From NCBI GenBank assembly GCA_035281225.1, contig DATEEI010000128.1, positions 1 through 64,000 of the forward strand: 64,000 bases of DNA. Reading direction: 5' to 3'. Below the pieces are notes generated by a model. It had not been told where the DNA came from. It worked only from the letters and a program-made list of their open reading frames with translations, and searched no databases. The position numbers and the translations under genes were made by a program. The stretch's first letter is position 1; every line of letters starts with the position of its first letter. The stretch comes from JAMQPK01 sp035281225. GTDB lineage: Bacteria; Acidobacteriota; Vicinamibacteria; Vicinamibacterales; JAMQPK01. Positions 7,773-17,017 of the stretch are shown piece by piece.

Positions 7773-9718
7773 TAAGGCTCACTGTCGCCGGCCTGAGCTT
7801 TGCGCTGCTCCTGACCACCTATCTGTCCGCGGGTCAGGCCCCGGACTGGTCGGTCGACATTACTTCGCCCCTAGGCCGGACCGGCGTGATCACCAAAGTC
7901 CGGATCGTTGCGCAGATCCTCGGAGCGCCCAAAGACGCCCCGCCGTTCCGCGCCTGGTTCTACGTAGACGGAAAACTGCTCGGCGAAGTCGCCGCGCCGC
8001 CTTACACCATCGATTGGGTGGACGACAATCCGTTCGAACGGCGCGAGATCGTCGTTCAGGTGCAGGATGCAGCGGGCCGCACCGCCTCGGATACCGTCTC
8101 CCTTCCCGCGTTCGAAATCACTGATCAAAGCGATGTGACGAGCGTGCTTCTGGAAGCGGGCGTCTACGACAGGGACGGCCGTTTCGTGTCCCATCTCGAT
8201 CCCTCGCTGTTCGTGGTCCGCGAGAACGGCGTGCCGCAGAAGGCCGACAACGTCGCGCGGCAGACGGTTCCAACCACGATCGCGCTTCTCGTCGACAACA
8301 GCCAGAGCATGTCGCGCCGTATCGAGTTCGTCCGCCTGGCAGCCGAACGGCTGGGCGACGCGCTCCGTCAGCACGACAAGATCATCGTCGTTCCCTTCAA
8401 CAAGAAGCTTGGCACCATCACCGGTCCGACGAACGACGCGAAGACCATCGGCGAAGCGGTGGCGGCCATGCGGGCGCAGGGCGGCACGGCCATTATGGAC
8501 AGCCTGCTGGAAAGCACGGCCCTGTTCGATGGGGCAGAGGGACGTCGTGCCATCATCCTGATTACGGATGGATACGACGAACACAGCAGCGGCGATCTTG
8601 CGTCCGCGCTCAAAGCCGCGCAGGAACACCAGATCGCGGTGTATGTCGTCGGTATCGGTGGCGTGGCAGGAATTTCGCTGAGAGGCGAGCGTCTCTTGAG
8701 GGAGCTCACGGAGAAGACCGGCGGCCGCTTGTATTTTCCGCCGCGAGAGTCGCAGCTCCGCGACATTTCCGAGGCGGTGTCAACCGACGTGTACAGCCGC
8801 TATCTCATTAGCTATACCCCGTCGGACCGGAAAAAGGACGGAACCTGGCGCGAGATCTCTGTCGAGGTTCCCGAGGGGTACCGCGTCCGCACGCGCGCGG
8901 GCTATTTCGCGCCGAGACCGCCACCGATCCGGCCCACGCTCGAATTCACCGTCATGAACTCCTCGCACGAGTACCTCGACGTTGCGGCGGGCGACCTCGA
9001 GGTGGTCGAAGACGGCGTGGTGCAGAAGGTCGAGACGTTTCAGGAGGCGGTCGAGCCGGTCTCGATCGTGATGGCCATCGACGAGAGCGGCAGCATGGTG
9101 AAGAGCGCCGAGGCCGTGCGGCAAGCGGCCCGCGATTTTGTCGCGGCCGTTCGTCCGGAAGACAGCCTCGCCCTGATCACGTTTGCCGACAACCCAGTGT
9201 TCGCCCATATGCTCGGCACCGATCGGCGGTTCACGTTCGATGCGATAGACAACTACAAGCCGGCTGGCGGAACCGCGCTGTACGACGCGCTCTACAATTC
9301 TCTGATGACGCTCAATAAAGTGCCCGGGCGGCTTGCGGTCGTCGTTCTGAGCGACGGGCGAGACGAGAACAATCCGGGAACAGGTCCTGGGAGCGAGCAC
9401 AGTTTCGAAGACGTGCTCAAGCTGCTCCGTAACGTGAACGCCAGCATCTTCCCGATTGGCCTGGGCGCCCGCGTCCAGCGCGACTTCTTGGAGAAGCTCG
9501 CCAAGGAATCGGGAGGACAGGCCTATTTTCCTGCCGACGTGGCGGGACTTGCCGAGCAATACAAAGGCGTGGTCGAAAACCTGCGCCGGCGATATGTGCT
9601 CAGCTATACCTCGAGTAACTCCAAGCACGACGGCTCGTGGCGCACGGTCGAGATCAAGTCGCGCCTGACCGGGCTGCAGATTTCGACGCGGGGCGGATAT
9701 TTTGCGCCTGCGCAATGA
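7769..9718 (+). CDS. exported protein with two VWFA-related domains
   Basis: I place the start at TTG 7769, overlapping the previous stop (TTGA). It begins directly with a signal peptide (RLTVAGLSFALLLTTYLSAG), giving 649 aa. Two von Willebrand A domains follow, each with a MIDAS-type motif: DNSQSM in the first and DESGSM in the second. Each ends in the SYTPSDRKKDGTWR / SYTSSNSKHDGSWR segment and a RAGYFAP / RGGYFAP close that mark the acidobacterial VWFA-related family. These proteins are thought to mediate metal-dependent adhesion or complex assembly at the cell surface. Two full units in one chain are less common than one and suggest internal duplication. It is probably cotranscribed with the TonB-like gene. 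Confidence 0.88.
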   Translation: MIRLTVAGLSFALLLTTYLSAGQAPDWSVDITSPLGRTGVITKVRIVAQILGAPKDAPPFRAWFYVDGKLLGEVAAPPYTIDWVDDNPFERREIVVQVQDAAGRTASDTVSLPAFEITDQSDVTSVLLEAGVYDRDGRFVSHLDPSLFVVRENGVPQKADNVARQTVPTTIALLVDNSQSMSRRIEFVRLAAERLGDALRQHDKIIVVPFNKKLGTITGPTNDAKTIGEAVAAMRAQGGTAIMDSLLESTALFDGAEGRRAIILITDGYDEHSSGDLASALKAAQEHQIAVYVVGIGGVAGISLRGERLLRELTEKTGGRLYFPPRESQLRDISEAVSTDVYSRYLISYTPSDRKKDGTWREISVEVPEGYRVRTRAGYFAPRPPPIRPTLEFTVMNSSHEYLDVAAGDLEVVEDGVVQKVETFQEAVEPVSIVMAIDESGSMVKSAEAVRQAARDFVAAVRPEDSLALITFADNPVFAHMLGTDRRFTFDAIDNYKPAGGTALYDALYNSLMTLNKVPGRLAVVVLSDGRDENNPGTGPGSEHSFEDVLKLLRNVNASIFPIGLGARVQRDFLEKLAKESGGQAYFPADVAGLAEQYKGVVENLRRRYVLSYTSSNSKHDGSWRTVEIKSRLTGLQISTRGGYFAPAQ

Positions 9719-9762
9719 CGGCACCTGTGATAGCTTCCTTTCCATCTGAGGTGAGGGTCTCT

Positions 9763-10233
9763 ATGCGCTATCCAAATTTTCGTGTTCGGTTTCGCGGATT
9801 CGACCGGCGTGAAGTGGTTGCGGCACTGGCAAAGCTGGCGAGCGAAAACGACGAGTCCCGGCGCGAGATCGAACGACTGGCTAACGAAATGAACCTGCTC
9901 CAGGGCTCCGTGGTCGAGCAACTCAGCAGCGAGCGCGACGTGCAGCGCGCGCTGATTGTCGCAGCCAGGGCGGCCGACGATATCCGCGAGCGCGCCGAGG
10001 AAGAAGGACGTCAGATTCTGCGCGATGCGCAGGAGCGTGGTGAGGTGATCGTTCAGCGGCTGCGCGATCAGGCGCGTGGAATCCAAGGACAGATCGACGC
10101 GTTGCTAGCTCGACGCCGCGAAGTCGAGACCTCGATGGAATCGTTCATCGAGATCATCTCCGATTCACTCGAGCGCGCCCGCCAGGACGATCCAGGCGAG
10201 TCGGCGGACGAATCGCTCGCCCCCACGGGCTAG
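9763..10233 (+). CDS. DivIVA-like coiled-coil protein
   Basis: This 156-aa protein begins with FRVRFRGFDRREVVAAL, which matches the N-terminal membrane- and septum-targeting segment of DivIVA/GpsB proteins. A long charged helix follows (ERAEEEGRQILRDAQERGEVIVQRLRDQ), predicted to be a coiled coil. DivIVA proteins mark curved membrane and organise division or polar growth. I prefer ATG 9763 because GAGGTGAGGG precedes it; an alternative ATG at 9715 overlaps the VWA stop (ATGA) and would add 16 residues before the DivIVA segment. It ends 17 bases before the convergent ExeA-like gene. Confidence 0.7.
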   Translation: MRYPNFRVRFRGFDRREVVAALAKLASENDESRREIERLANEMNLLQGSVVEQLSSERDVQRALIVAARAADDIRERAEEEGRQILRDAQERGEVIVQRLRDQARGIQGQIDALLARRREVETSMESFIEIISDSLERARQDDPGESADESLAPTG

Positions 10234-10249
10234 GCGGGTTACGTACACG

Positions 10250-11611
10250 TTATGGGGACTTTGCGAGCCTGATACCCGCGAACCCTAGTCTCTCGAGCGT
10301 CGCGCTCGCGTCCATGGCTTCTGTCAGGGACGTGTACGGTCCCACAATCACCATCTGCCAGCGGCCCGAATCGGACGTCGAGACGCGGGCTGGATGTCCC
10401 TGTCCAACAAGATCGTCCGCGACCTTTCTGGCCCTGCCGGCCGTTTCGAACGACGCAACGGTGAGCTCGTAGGACGGCGCTGCCTCGAGGATGGCGGTCG
10501 CCGGCGGCGCCGGGCTGTCTGGCTGAGGTGCGGCGGCCGGATCAGGTTTGAGGGCCGCGAGGTCGAGCGAGGGGGCAGCCGGCGATGGAGTGGCAGCGGC
10601 GGGCGGTGGTGCTTGCGCGACCTGCGTGCTGGTCTCGGCGGACCCGTCGAGCCAGTTCAACCACGTCCCGCGAGTCACGTAGATCCCGCCGGCGGCCGCG
10701 CCAACGAGGGCCGCTGCTGCGGCACCTCTGAGGAGGGGACGCAGCGCGATGTCCGGGCCGAAGCGAATGGCTGTTGAGACTGGAAGCTCGAGGTCCTTTG
10801 CAGCGGCCAGCACGAGAACGCGATTGATGTTGACCTCGCCCCGCGCATCTCCGATCTCCAACGAACGATCGCACAGCAGATTGATGATCCGCGGCACGCC
10901 TTCGGAAAGCCGCGAGATGGTGGTGAGCGCACCAGACGTGAACCGGACAGGCGGTGCTTCACCAGCCGGCGTCGCCACGGACAACCGGTACTCCACATAC
11001 TCCGCCACTTCGCGCGACGACAACGGCTCGATACGGCAACGCCGCGAGACCCGCTGGTTCAGCTGCCGCATTTCGTCGAGCTCCAGAATCGGCTCGAGCT
11101 CCCGCTGACCCACGAGGATAATCTGCAGCAATTTGGTGGTGTCGGTTTCGAAGTTCGACAGCAAACGGATCTGCTCGAGGGTTCTCAGCGGCAGATTCTG
11201 CGCTTCGTCGATGATGATAACGGCGGTGCCGTTGACCTGCGAGAGCGTGTTGAGGAATTCATGGAGCGTCCGCACGAGCTCGTGACAGCTGCTGCGGGCC
11301 AGCGATCCGCGCCGCACATCGCCCGCCGGCGCGAGATCGTAATCTTCGAGTACTTGCGTGAGCAGGTCATCCGCCGCAAGAAACGGGTTCAGGACGAGCG
11401 AGAGGAACGTTCGCGGCGGCAGCAGCGGCAGGAGCCGGCGGCACAACGTGGTTTTCCCGCAACCGATGTCGCCGGTGACGACGATTAACCCTTCGCGGCG
11501 GCCGAGAGCATGGACGATGGTTTGCAGCGCACGCTCGTGGGACGTCGACGAGTATGCAAACTTGGGATCCGGTGTCAGGCTGAAGGGAGACTCTCTGAAA
11601 CCGTAGTACAT
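10250..11611 (-). CDS. ExeA-like AAA ATPase with C-terminal SPOR domain
   Basis: This 453-aa protein starts with the typical MYYGFRESPFSLTPDP of the ExeA/GspA family. It has a Walker A motif GDIGCGKT (47-54), Walker B IIIDEAQNL and an arginine-rich ATPase C-terminus, then a transmembrane helix near 290-310, a Pro/Ala linker and a C-terminal SPOR domain (YELTVASFETAGRARKVADDL ... IVGPYTS). ExeA proteins use ATP to place secretin complexes through peptidoglycan. The SPOR domain binds denuded glycan strands, which fits that job. It is transcribed toward the DivIVA-like gene and divergently from the AMIN-like gene. Confidence 0.85.
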   Translation of the reverse strand: MYYGFRESPFSLTPDPKFAYSSTSHERALQTIVHALGRREGLIVVTGDIGCGKTTLCRRLLPLLPPRTFLSLVLNPFLAADDLLTQVLEDYDLAPAGDVRRGSLARSSCHELVRTLHEFLNTLSQVNGTAVIIIDEAQNLPLRTLEQIRLLSNFETDTTKLLQIILVGQRELEPILELDEMRQLNQRVSRRCRIEPLSSREVAEYVEYRLSVATPAGEAPPVRFTSGALTTISRLSEGVPRIINLLCDRSLEIGDARGEVNINRVLVLAAAKDLELPVSTAIRFGPDIALRPLLRGAAAAALVGAAAGGIYVTRGTWLNWLDGSAETSTQVAQAPPPAAATPSPAAPSLDLAALKPDPAAAPQPDSPAPPATAILEAAPSYELTVASFETAGRARKVADDLVGQGHPARVSTSDSGRWQMVIVGPYTSLTEAMDASATLERLGFAGIRLAKSP

Positions 11612-11670
11612 ACAGCGCCCATTCTACGCTAGACTGCGAGCTCCGGCGCCGCCGGCTCGCTGAACAGACG

Positions 11671-13650
11671 ATGAGGACGGCCGTCATTCTTTTGCTTGGG
11701 CTTTTGCTTGGGCTCCTGCTCGGGAAGGAAATCGGTGCCGCCGACGATCCTCCCGGCCACTTGCAGTCATTGAGCGTCCTTGCCGCGGGCGCAGGCTCGT
11801 CGCTGGCGATACGAACCTCCACTCTGGCCGCACTGGTGGCGACGACCGCCGCTGACGAGCGCACCCTGGTTGTCGAGCTGGGCGGGATCGTCGCTGAACG
11901 CCGCGATATGGCCGTTGCGGAAGGCGGCATGATTTCGCGCCTTTCCGTTCACACGACCCGTTCTCCACGGAGCGGCTCAGTCACGCAGGTACGAATCTCA
12001 CTGGCCAGGGCATACCGTCATCGAGTACGAGTATCCGGCGATCTTGTCTACGTTGATTTCGAACGTGCAGAAGCTGCCGATGTGGGTCTCTTCGCACGGC
12101 GGTCAACACCCGCTCCGAAGAACGTCGACCAAGGTCCGGCTAGCCGTCTTCGCCAAGGCTACGTCGCCCGAGAAGCCGGACCCTACGTTAGTCGGCACGT
12201 GGGGCGGCCGGCGGGTGCGACCGCGGCTTCCGACACCGCGATGGTGCATGTCGCGCCATCGTCCGACGAGGTGAGTCTCCTGAGCCGCTGGCTCGCGATT
12301 GCCGAGCCTCTTCGGAACACCTTCGCGCCGCCTTCCGCGGCCACGACGCTGGGGAGGGCATGGATCCCGCTCGTCCTCGCCGACGGAACGACCATCTACA
12401 GTCATGGTGACTACGCCGAGGCAGACGATCGGATCACGTTCCTGCTGCCATTTGACGACAGCGACGCGCCGCGAGTAGAGGTCGTCTCGCTACCCAAGTC
12501 GGTATTCGATCTCAAGGCGACCACGCGCGCGGCCGAATCGGTCAGGGCCGCCCGCTATACGCTCACACGCGGACCACGAGAGTTTGCCGATCTCAGCCAG
12601 CAAGTCAGCGCGATGCTCGATGCGGTGCCGACCCAGACCGATCCGGTCGCGCGTGTGACGCTCGTTGAAACGGCGAGGCGACGATTGATCGAGTGGCCGG
12701 CTTCGCACTATGGATACCGCGCACGCGATGTCAACGACGCCGTCAGCTTGCTGGACTCGATTCTCAGCCAGCTCCGCGCCGCCGCCGGCGTGAACCATGT
12801 CGATTTGAGCCTGATGGCCCTGACCATCGCCCCCCCGCCCCATATTGCGTTTCGGCCTCCGACATTCATCAACCTGATCGAGAACGCGATGCGGTTCGTC
12901 TCGCTGCTGACCGTGCCGGCCGAGCGGACGGCGGTGCTTCGCATAACGGCCGAATCGCTGGAACGGCATCGTGCCGAGGTTCCCGCCGTATGGTTCGAAA
13001 CCGGTCAGCGGCGTGTCGCAGCGGCGCTGAGGAGCGAGGCCCGAGTGGACGAAGCCTACCGTCAGCTCAGCGCCGGCATCATCGAGCGCGCAGTAGAAGC
13101 GGCACGCGAGGGCAAGGTGCGTGCGATCACGTCGCTGCAGGCCGATCTGATGGAACAGGACCGCCGGCTGGGCGGAAAGCGTCAGGACGTGGTCTTCTCG
13201 ACCATGGTCGCATTGGAGGCGCAGTTCGCGATCGCGGCCCAAGCACAGTTGCTTCGCGATGGACGCGCCCTGGGAGCTGAGGCCGTGCGGGCCTATGTGA
13301 ATGACGTCAGGCCGGCGTTGAAGCGCTTTGACGCATTGGAAGGGGAGCTTCAGCAGCTTGGCAGAATCTCAACAACGCCTTCGAAGATGCAGGCGCTGCG
13401 CGATGCGATTGAATTTGTGAAGCGCACGCTCGATCAGCGCCCGCCGCCTCCCCAAATCAAGGAAGCGCACGGCTTGCTCCTTGGCGCTGCGAACCTGGCT
13501 CAGGCGGCGACTCAGGAATCTGCGTATCTCCGGCTCTCACCGGACATGACGAACAGCGCGCGCACCAGCGCGGCGATCGAGTCCCTCACGATGTTCCAGC
13601 GTGGACGGCGGGCGATTGAGGCATCGCTTCGACCGCCCCCGCGTCAGTGA
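11671..13650 (+). CDS. exported envelope protein with AMIN-like N-terminus
   Basis: This 659-aa protein has a signal peptide (LLLGLLLGLLLGKEIGA). Residues of about 40-135 read like an AMIN-type beta-domain (TLVVELGGIV ... VTQVRISLAR ... VRVSGDLVYVDFE), a fold that places proteins on peptidoglycan or near secretins. The remaining 500 residues are mostly helical and contain no motif I recognise. It lies divergent to the ExeA-like gene and 14 bases before the RodZ-C-like gene, so it is probably an accessory of an envelope machine. Function is not assigned. Confidence 0.65.
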   Translation: MRTAVILLLGLLLGLLLGKEIGAADDPPGHLQSLSVLAAGAGSSLAIRTSTLAALVATTAADERTLVVELGGIVAERRDMAVAEGGMISRLSVHTTRSPRSGSVTQVRISLARAYRHRVRVSGDLVYVDFERAEAADVGLFARRSTPAPKNVDQGPASRLRQGYVAREAGPYVSRHVGRPAGATAASDTAMVHVAPSSDEVSLLSRWLAIAEPLRNTFAPPSAATTLGRAWIPLVLADGTTIYSHGDYAEADDRITFLLPFDDSDAPRVEVVSLPKSVFDLKATTRAAESVRAARYTLTRGPREFADLSQQVSAMLDAVPTQTDPVARVTLVETARRRLIEWPASHYGYRARDVNDAVSLLDSILSQLRAAAGVNHVDLSLMALTIAPPPHIAFRPPTFINLIENAMRFVSLLTVPAERTAVLRITAESLERHRAEVPAVWFETGQRRVAAALRSEARVDEAYRQLSAGIIERAVEAAREGKVRAITSLQADLMEQDRRLGGKRQDVVFSTMVALEAQFAIAAQAQLLRDGRALGAEAVRAYVNDVRPALKRFDALEGELQQLGRISTTPSKMQALRDAIEFVKRTLDQRPPPPQIKEAHGLLLGAANLAQAATQESAYLRLSPDMTNSARTSAAIESLTMFQRGRRAIEASLRPPPRQ

Positions 13651-13664
13651 GAGGGTGAGCGCGA

Positions 13665-14333
13665 ATGGATGAACAGTCAGACGAACTGAAGCTTCGGATC
13701 AATCAGATCAATCACGAGTGGCGCCGGCTTGCCCACGCAGTGGATGCGTCCGGAGTCGCCCTGCATCGCGCGCTTCACGCGGATTCGCCTGAACGTCGCG
13801 AGACTGAACGCCAGGTGGCTGACGAGAGCTGGCCACGCCCGACGAATGGGCGATCGCGCCTACCTCGCCGTGCAGGCGGTGTGCTTTTGTTATCGCTGTT
13901 CGTGCTGTTGCTGGGGACGATCGCGCAGCGGCGCTGGCCTGTCGCGCACTCTGACCCTGGAGATGTCGCGCCTCAGTCGACCGTGTCGCATCAGCCGGCC
14001 GTTTCCGTCGATCGACCGTTGGCGCGAGAACCATTCGTCATCCACGTTCGCGCCACGGGGCGGTGCCGAGTGCGCGTGGTTGTCGATGGGACGGTGCTGG
14101 ATTGGCGTGCTCTCCAAGCGGGTGACGAGGTCCTATTGCGTCCTCGCGAAGAGTTGCTCATTGAGAGCGACGATGGAGGAGCGCTTTCAGCGACTGTTAA
14201 CGGGAAGCCCGTCTTATTGGGAGAGAGAGGGCACGCGATTGCCTATCGGCTCACGTCCGAGGGTCTTAGTTCGAGCTCGAGGCGAGAGGAGAAGGAAACG
14301 CCATTCTCGCCGCTCGTCGATCGAAATCAGTGA
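13665..14333 (+). CDS. membrane protein with RodZ C-terminal (DUF4115)-like domain
   Basis: The 222-aa protein has a charged cytoplasmic N-terminus, one transmembrane helix near 70-86 (GGVLLLSLFVLLLGTIAQ), and a periplasmic part with FVIHVRATGRCRVRVVVDG ... LQAGDEVLL ... ALSATVNGKPVLLG. This is the pattern of the DUF4115 domain that ends RodZ, a cell-shape protein. The usual RodZ N-terminal HTH is absent. GAGGGTGAG precedes the ATG. Its 3' end overlaps the convergent metalloprotease gene by 68 bases. Confidence 0.65.
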   Translation: MDEQSDELKLRINQINHEWRRLAHAVDASGVALHRALHADSPERRETERQVADESWPRPTNGRSRLPRRAGGVLLLSLFVLLLGTIAQRRWPVAHSDPGDVAPQSTVSHQPAVSVDRPLAREPFVIHVRATGRCRVRVVVDGTVLDWRALQAGDEVLLRPREELLIESDDGGALSATVNGKPVLLGERGHAIAYRLTSEGLSSSSRREEKETPFSPLVDRNQ

Positions 14334-15003
14334 GCTCCGGGCCGATGCTCGGGTTCATGATCGAGATTTGAGACTGGACGTGGTTGTATCCCAAGGCGTG
14401 CCCCAGCTCATGCGTTCGCAGCAGTTTCCTTTTCGCGCTCGTCCGGTCGTAATCGCTATCGAGGATGATTGCGGCGCCGGTAATCGTTCCGTCGGCGCGC
14501 GACGCCCTGCCGCCATAACCGATTGTCTGCACGAGCTTCTGCACGTCGCGATAGCGTCCGACCACAATCTGCCCCGGCCGCAATAAGCGCACGCTCGTGC
14601 CTGCAGCGACGGACTCGCGGTGAATCGCCGCGAACTGATCGTAGGTGTTGTCGGTGAGCGAGGCGAGTGCTGCCGTCAGATCCTTCGTCAGTGCATCGAC
14701 TTCCTGCCCGGTCAACTGCTCCGACGTGGCGGTATAGGCGGTCGGTTCGCCGTTGTGGTACTGCATCACCGTCTCGAGCACCGTCAGTTCAGGTGCGCGG
14801 TTCCAGCGCTGGGGACGGTCGTTCGAGCCACGCAGCATTTCCTGGAGTGCGGAGGTGTCGATGAAGGCTGCGTTCGCAGCCGGGGCCACCGGCCGCGGCT
14901 CCTTCAACAGCTGGAAGAAATGAAGTCGCGAGCTCGCAGGCGCGTGGTGACTGGGTGCAGCAAACGTGCAGATTACCAACAGGCAGGCGAGCGCTGATCG
15001 CAT
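14266..15003 (-). CDS. exported zinc metalloprotease-like protein
   Basis: This 245-aa protein has a signal peptide (ALACLLVICTFAAP) and, near its C-terminus, the zincin motif HELGHALGYNH (HExxHxxGxxH) followed by a Met-turn-like SIMNPS. That is the metzincin-type arrangement of three His ligands and a catalytic Glu. The rest is short and does not match a peptidase family I can name with certainty. A secreted or periplasmic protease is likely. The 3' end overlaps the RodZ-C-like gene on the other strand by 68 bases. Confidence 0.75.
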   Translation of the reverse strand: MRSALACLLVICTFAAPSHHAPASSRLHFFQLLKEPRPVAPAANAAFIDTSALQEMLRGSNDRPQRWNRAPELTVLETVMQYHNGEPTAYTATSEQLTGQEVDALTKDLTAALASLTDNTYDQFAAIHRESVAAGTSVRLLRPGQIVVGRYRDVQKLVQTIGYGGRASRADGTITGAAIILDSDYDRTSAKRKLLRTHELGHALGYNHVQSQISIMNPSIGPELTDFDRRAARMAFPSPLASSSN

Positions 15004-15054
15004 CGCCCTGCGTAGTGCAAGTTACGATGCGGCCAAAAACCAGCGAAATATAAG

Positions 15055-15091
15055 GGTTTTCTGAAGAAAACCAAAACTGTCCGTTACAGTT
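15055..15091. repeat. two adjacent perfect inverted repeats
   Basis: GGTTTTC-TGAA-GAAAACC (15055-15072) is followed by AACTGT-CCGTT-ACAGTT (15075-15091). They lie between the end of the collagen-like PEP-CTERM gene and the start of the metalloprotease gene, both on the minus strand. The first could end transcription of the former; either could be an operator of the latter. Confidence 0.45.
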
Positions 15092-15124
15092 CGGCACACG
15101 CGCTTACAGAATTCGCGCCGGATT

Positions 15125-16231
15125 TCAGCCGCGCCGGCGCGAGTGCCGACGCGACAATAATGTCGCCAGTCCTCCGGTTACGAGCATTATTGTGCCGGGC
15201 TCGGGAACCGGTGTGGTTTCCACCGGCGGCGTGAATGGATCGCCGGGGTCACCGGGATCACCAGGGTCGCCAGGGTCACCCGGATCGCCGGGATCGCCAG
15301 GATCACCAGGCTTGCCGGGCGGAGTGCGGGGCGGATTGCCACCGGGGTCACCCGGATCTCCAGGCACTCCGGGGACACCAGGACTGCCGGGATCCCCTGG
15401 GTCACCGGGCGTCGACGGGGGGAACAGTGGCGGTAGTGGATCTGTCACTGGATTACCGCCCGGATCTCCCGGCGGCGGGAGATCTGTTTCGGGAATCCCC
15501 GGAACAACACCACCAAGCATTCCACCACCAAACGACGGCGGGTCGCTTTGAGACAAGCCAGAGGATACGAGGTTGAGCGCTCCGTCCGGCCCTATCGCGA
15601 CGTCCTGAGGCAGAAACGGAGGCGTGCTGGGTGGAGCCGAATTGACGACCAGTGGTCCGGGGGCCGTGAGCGCGTCGAACTCGACCGCATCTGGCTCGCT
15701 GTCGGAGGTCGGTGCCATCGGCTGCAGCGAGATGCAATTGCCGCATCGCGCGCGAATCTCGTTGACGCCGTCCGTGAGAATCGTTTCTCCCTGATTCAGC
15801 CTGACCTTGTTCTTGGTCCAGTAAATCTTGTTGCCGATTCGATACGACATGTACGCGAGACGATCCTCTTTCACTTGCACAGGGCGGATCGCCTCGGGTG
15901 AAACAGACCGGTAGTGGGCGGCCACGACGCCATCGCGCGACATGGCGTCCGCCAGTTCCTGCCTGTTGCGCACGCCGCCGTCGATGACGGAATGAGCGTA
16001 GACCGTCCTCACCGCTGCCGGCGATTCCGCACGCGCCAGCGCGATACCCTCGGCGGGAATTTGTTGAGAAGGCGTCGGCGCAACAATCTTCGTCTTGGTG
16101 ATGCCGACGCTCAATGCCGCCGCGGCGATGACGAGGGCTACAGCGATCACACTCAACCAGACCATGGTCGTGCGACGACGATGGCGTCTTGATCGGGCTC
16201 GCGGATGGGCGGTGTCTGGTCGGGTGCTCAT
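15125..16231 (-). CDS. PEP-CTERM protein with collagen-like Gly-x-x repeats
   Basis: This 368-aa protein starts at ATG 16231, with GGAG upstream. It has a basic N-terminus and one transmembrane or uncleaved signal segment (VWLSVIAVALVIAAAALSVG), then a globular region of about 150 residues. A long Gly-Asp-Pro type triplet tract follows (GDPGDPGSPGVPGVP ... GKPGDPGDPGDPG). The chain ends in a PEP-CTERM sorting signal: PVPEPGTIMLV, hydrophobic helix, then RRHSRRRG. Exosortase would remove the tail and deliver the protein to the surface or EPS matrix. Collagen-like triplets can form extended fibres. No exosortase gene is present in the window. Confidence 0.85.
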   Translation of the reverse strand: MSTRPDTAHPRARSRRHRRRTTMVWLSVIAVALVIAAAALSVGITKTKIVAPTPSQQIPAEGIALARAESPAAVRTVYAHSVIDGGVRNRQELADAMSRDGVVAAHYRSVSPEAIRPVQVKEDRLAYMSYRIGNKIYWTKNKVRLNQGETILTDGVNEIRARCGNCISLQPMAPTSDSEPDAVEFDALTAPGPLVVNSAPPSTPPFLPQDVAIGPDGALNLVSSGLSQSDPPSFGGGMLGGVVPGIPETDLPPPGDPGGNPVTDPLPPLFPPSTPGDPGDPGSPGVPGVPGDPGDPGGNPPRTPPGKPGDPGDPGDPGDPGDPGDPGDPGDPFTPPVETTPVPEPGTIMLVTGGLATLLSRRHSRRRG

Positions 16232-16416
16232 ATCAAACTCCGCCCCGTGCTTGAGCAACTAATGTACCGAGTACTCAGCTGGTACCAGGCATCAACTTCT
16301 GACCGTAAATGGGCTCAAAACAAGCAGTTTGCTCGAAATCGGCGCCTGAGGACGCAACGAGTTTCCTCGCTGACAGAGGCACAAAGGTCTTTGAACGGAA
16401 GACTTTTACCTAGCGG

Positions 16417-16830
16417 CTATTTCAATACCTCGCGCGACCTTTTTTCGATCTCCTTCCATTCGGCGTCAGTTACGGGCATCACCGACAGTCGCGGAAGGCG
16501 AGTCAATACAAAGGTCGCGAACGCCTTCGCCGCCTTGATCTCGGCCAAGGTCACCGGCCTGTCCAGTTCGCGGACGGGCGCGATGTCGACCACCACAGCT
16601 TTTCCGCTTTTGTCCTTTGGGTCCGGATATGCATCGCTGGTCGCGCGGGCGATGCCGATCACGGCTTTTTCGTTCCCAGTGTGATAGTAAAAAATGCGGT
16701 CGCCCTTTTTGACGCCGCCGAGGTGTTTCTGTGCAAGTGGGTTCTTCACCCCAGACCAGGACGTTCCGCCGTCCTTGGTGAACTGTTCGAAGCTGTAACT
16801 CGAGGGTTCTTCTTTGAAGAGCCAATTCAT
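16417..16830 (-). CDS. EVE domain-containing protein
   Basis: The 137-aa protein is a single EVE domain: MNWLFKEEPSSYSF at the start, WSGVKNPLAQKHL, then KKGDRIFYYHTGNEKAVIGIARA. EVE domains have a PUA-like fold and bind modified bases in RNA or DNA. Stand-alone versions are widespread and are often near stress or restriction genes, but here the neighbours are a PEP-CTERM protein and a ferritin-like protein. Length and motifs fit the family; the ligand is unknown. Confidence 0.88.
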   Translation of the reverse strand: MNWLFKEEPSSYSFEQFTKDGGTSWSGVKNPLAQKHLGGVKKGDRIFYYHTGNEKAVIGIARATSDAYPDPKDKSGKAVVVDIAPVRELDRPVTLAEIKAAKAFATFVLTRLPRLSVMPVTDAEWKEIEKRSREVLK

Positions 16831-17017
16831 GAGGACTAGCCTACGATGAATTGAGTTGCTACAGCGTTTTTCCTCTCCTATTTTTTTCCCGCCTTCATTT
16901 CACGCTCCGTTGGCTGGCGTGCCTCTTGCTCAAATTCTTGATGGGGCAGTGATACGCATTGCTCCGTACAGTGTTCTATCGCGCGCCCCGCAGGCGCGCA
17001 CTGCGAAAGGAAGCACA

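Noticed and set aside
8780..9745. A 321-codon minus-strand frame inside the VWFA gene
   Set aside because: High GC leaves long antisense frames open. The plus-strand frame has clear MIDAS motifs, and this one has none.
15192..15551. A plus-strand frame encoding Gly-Ser-Pro repeats
   Set aside because: It is the antisense of the collagen-like tract, which is repetitive and open on both strands. The minus frame has the signal segment and PEP-CTERM tail.
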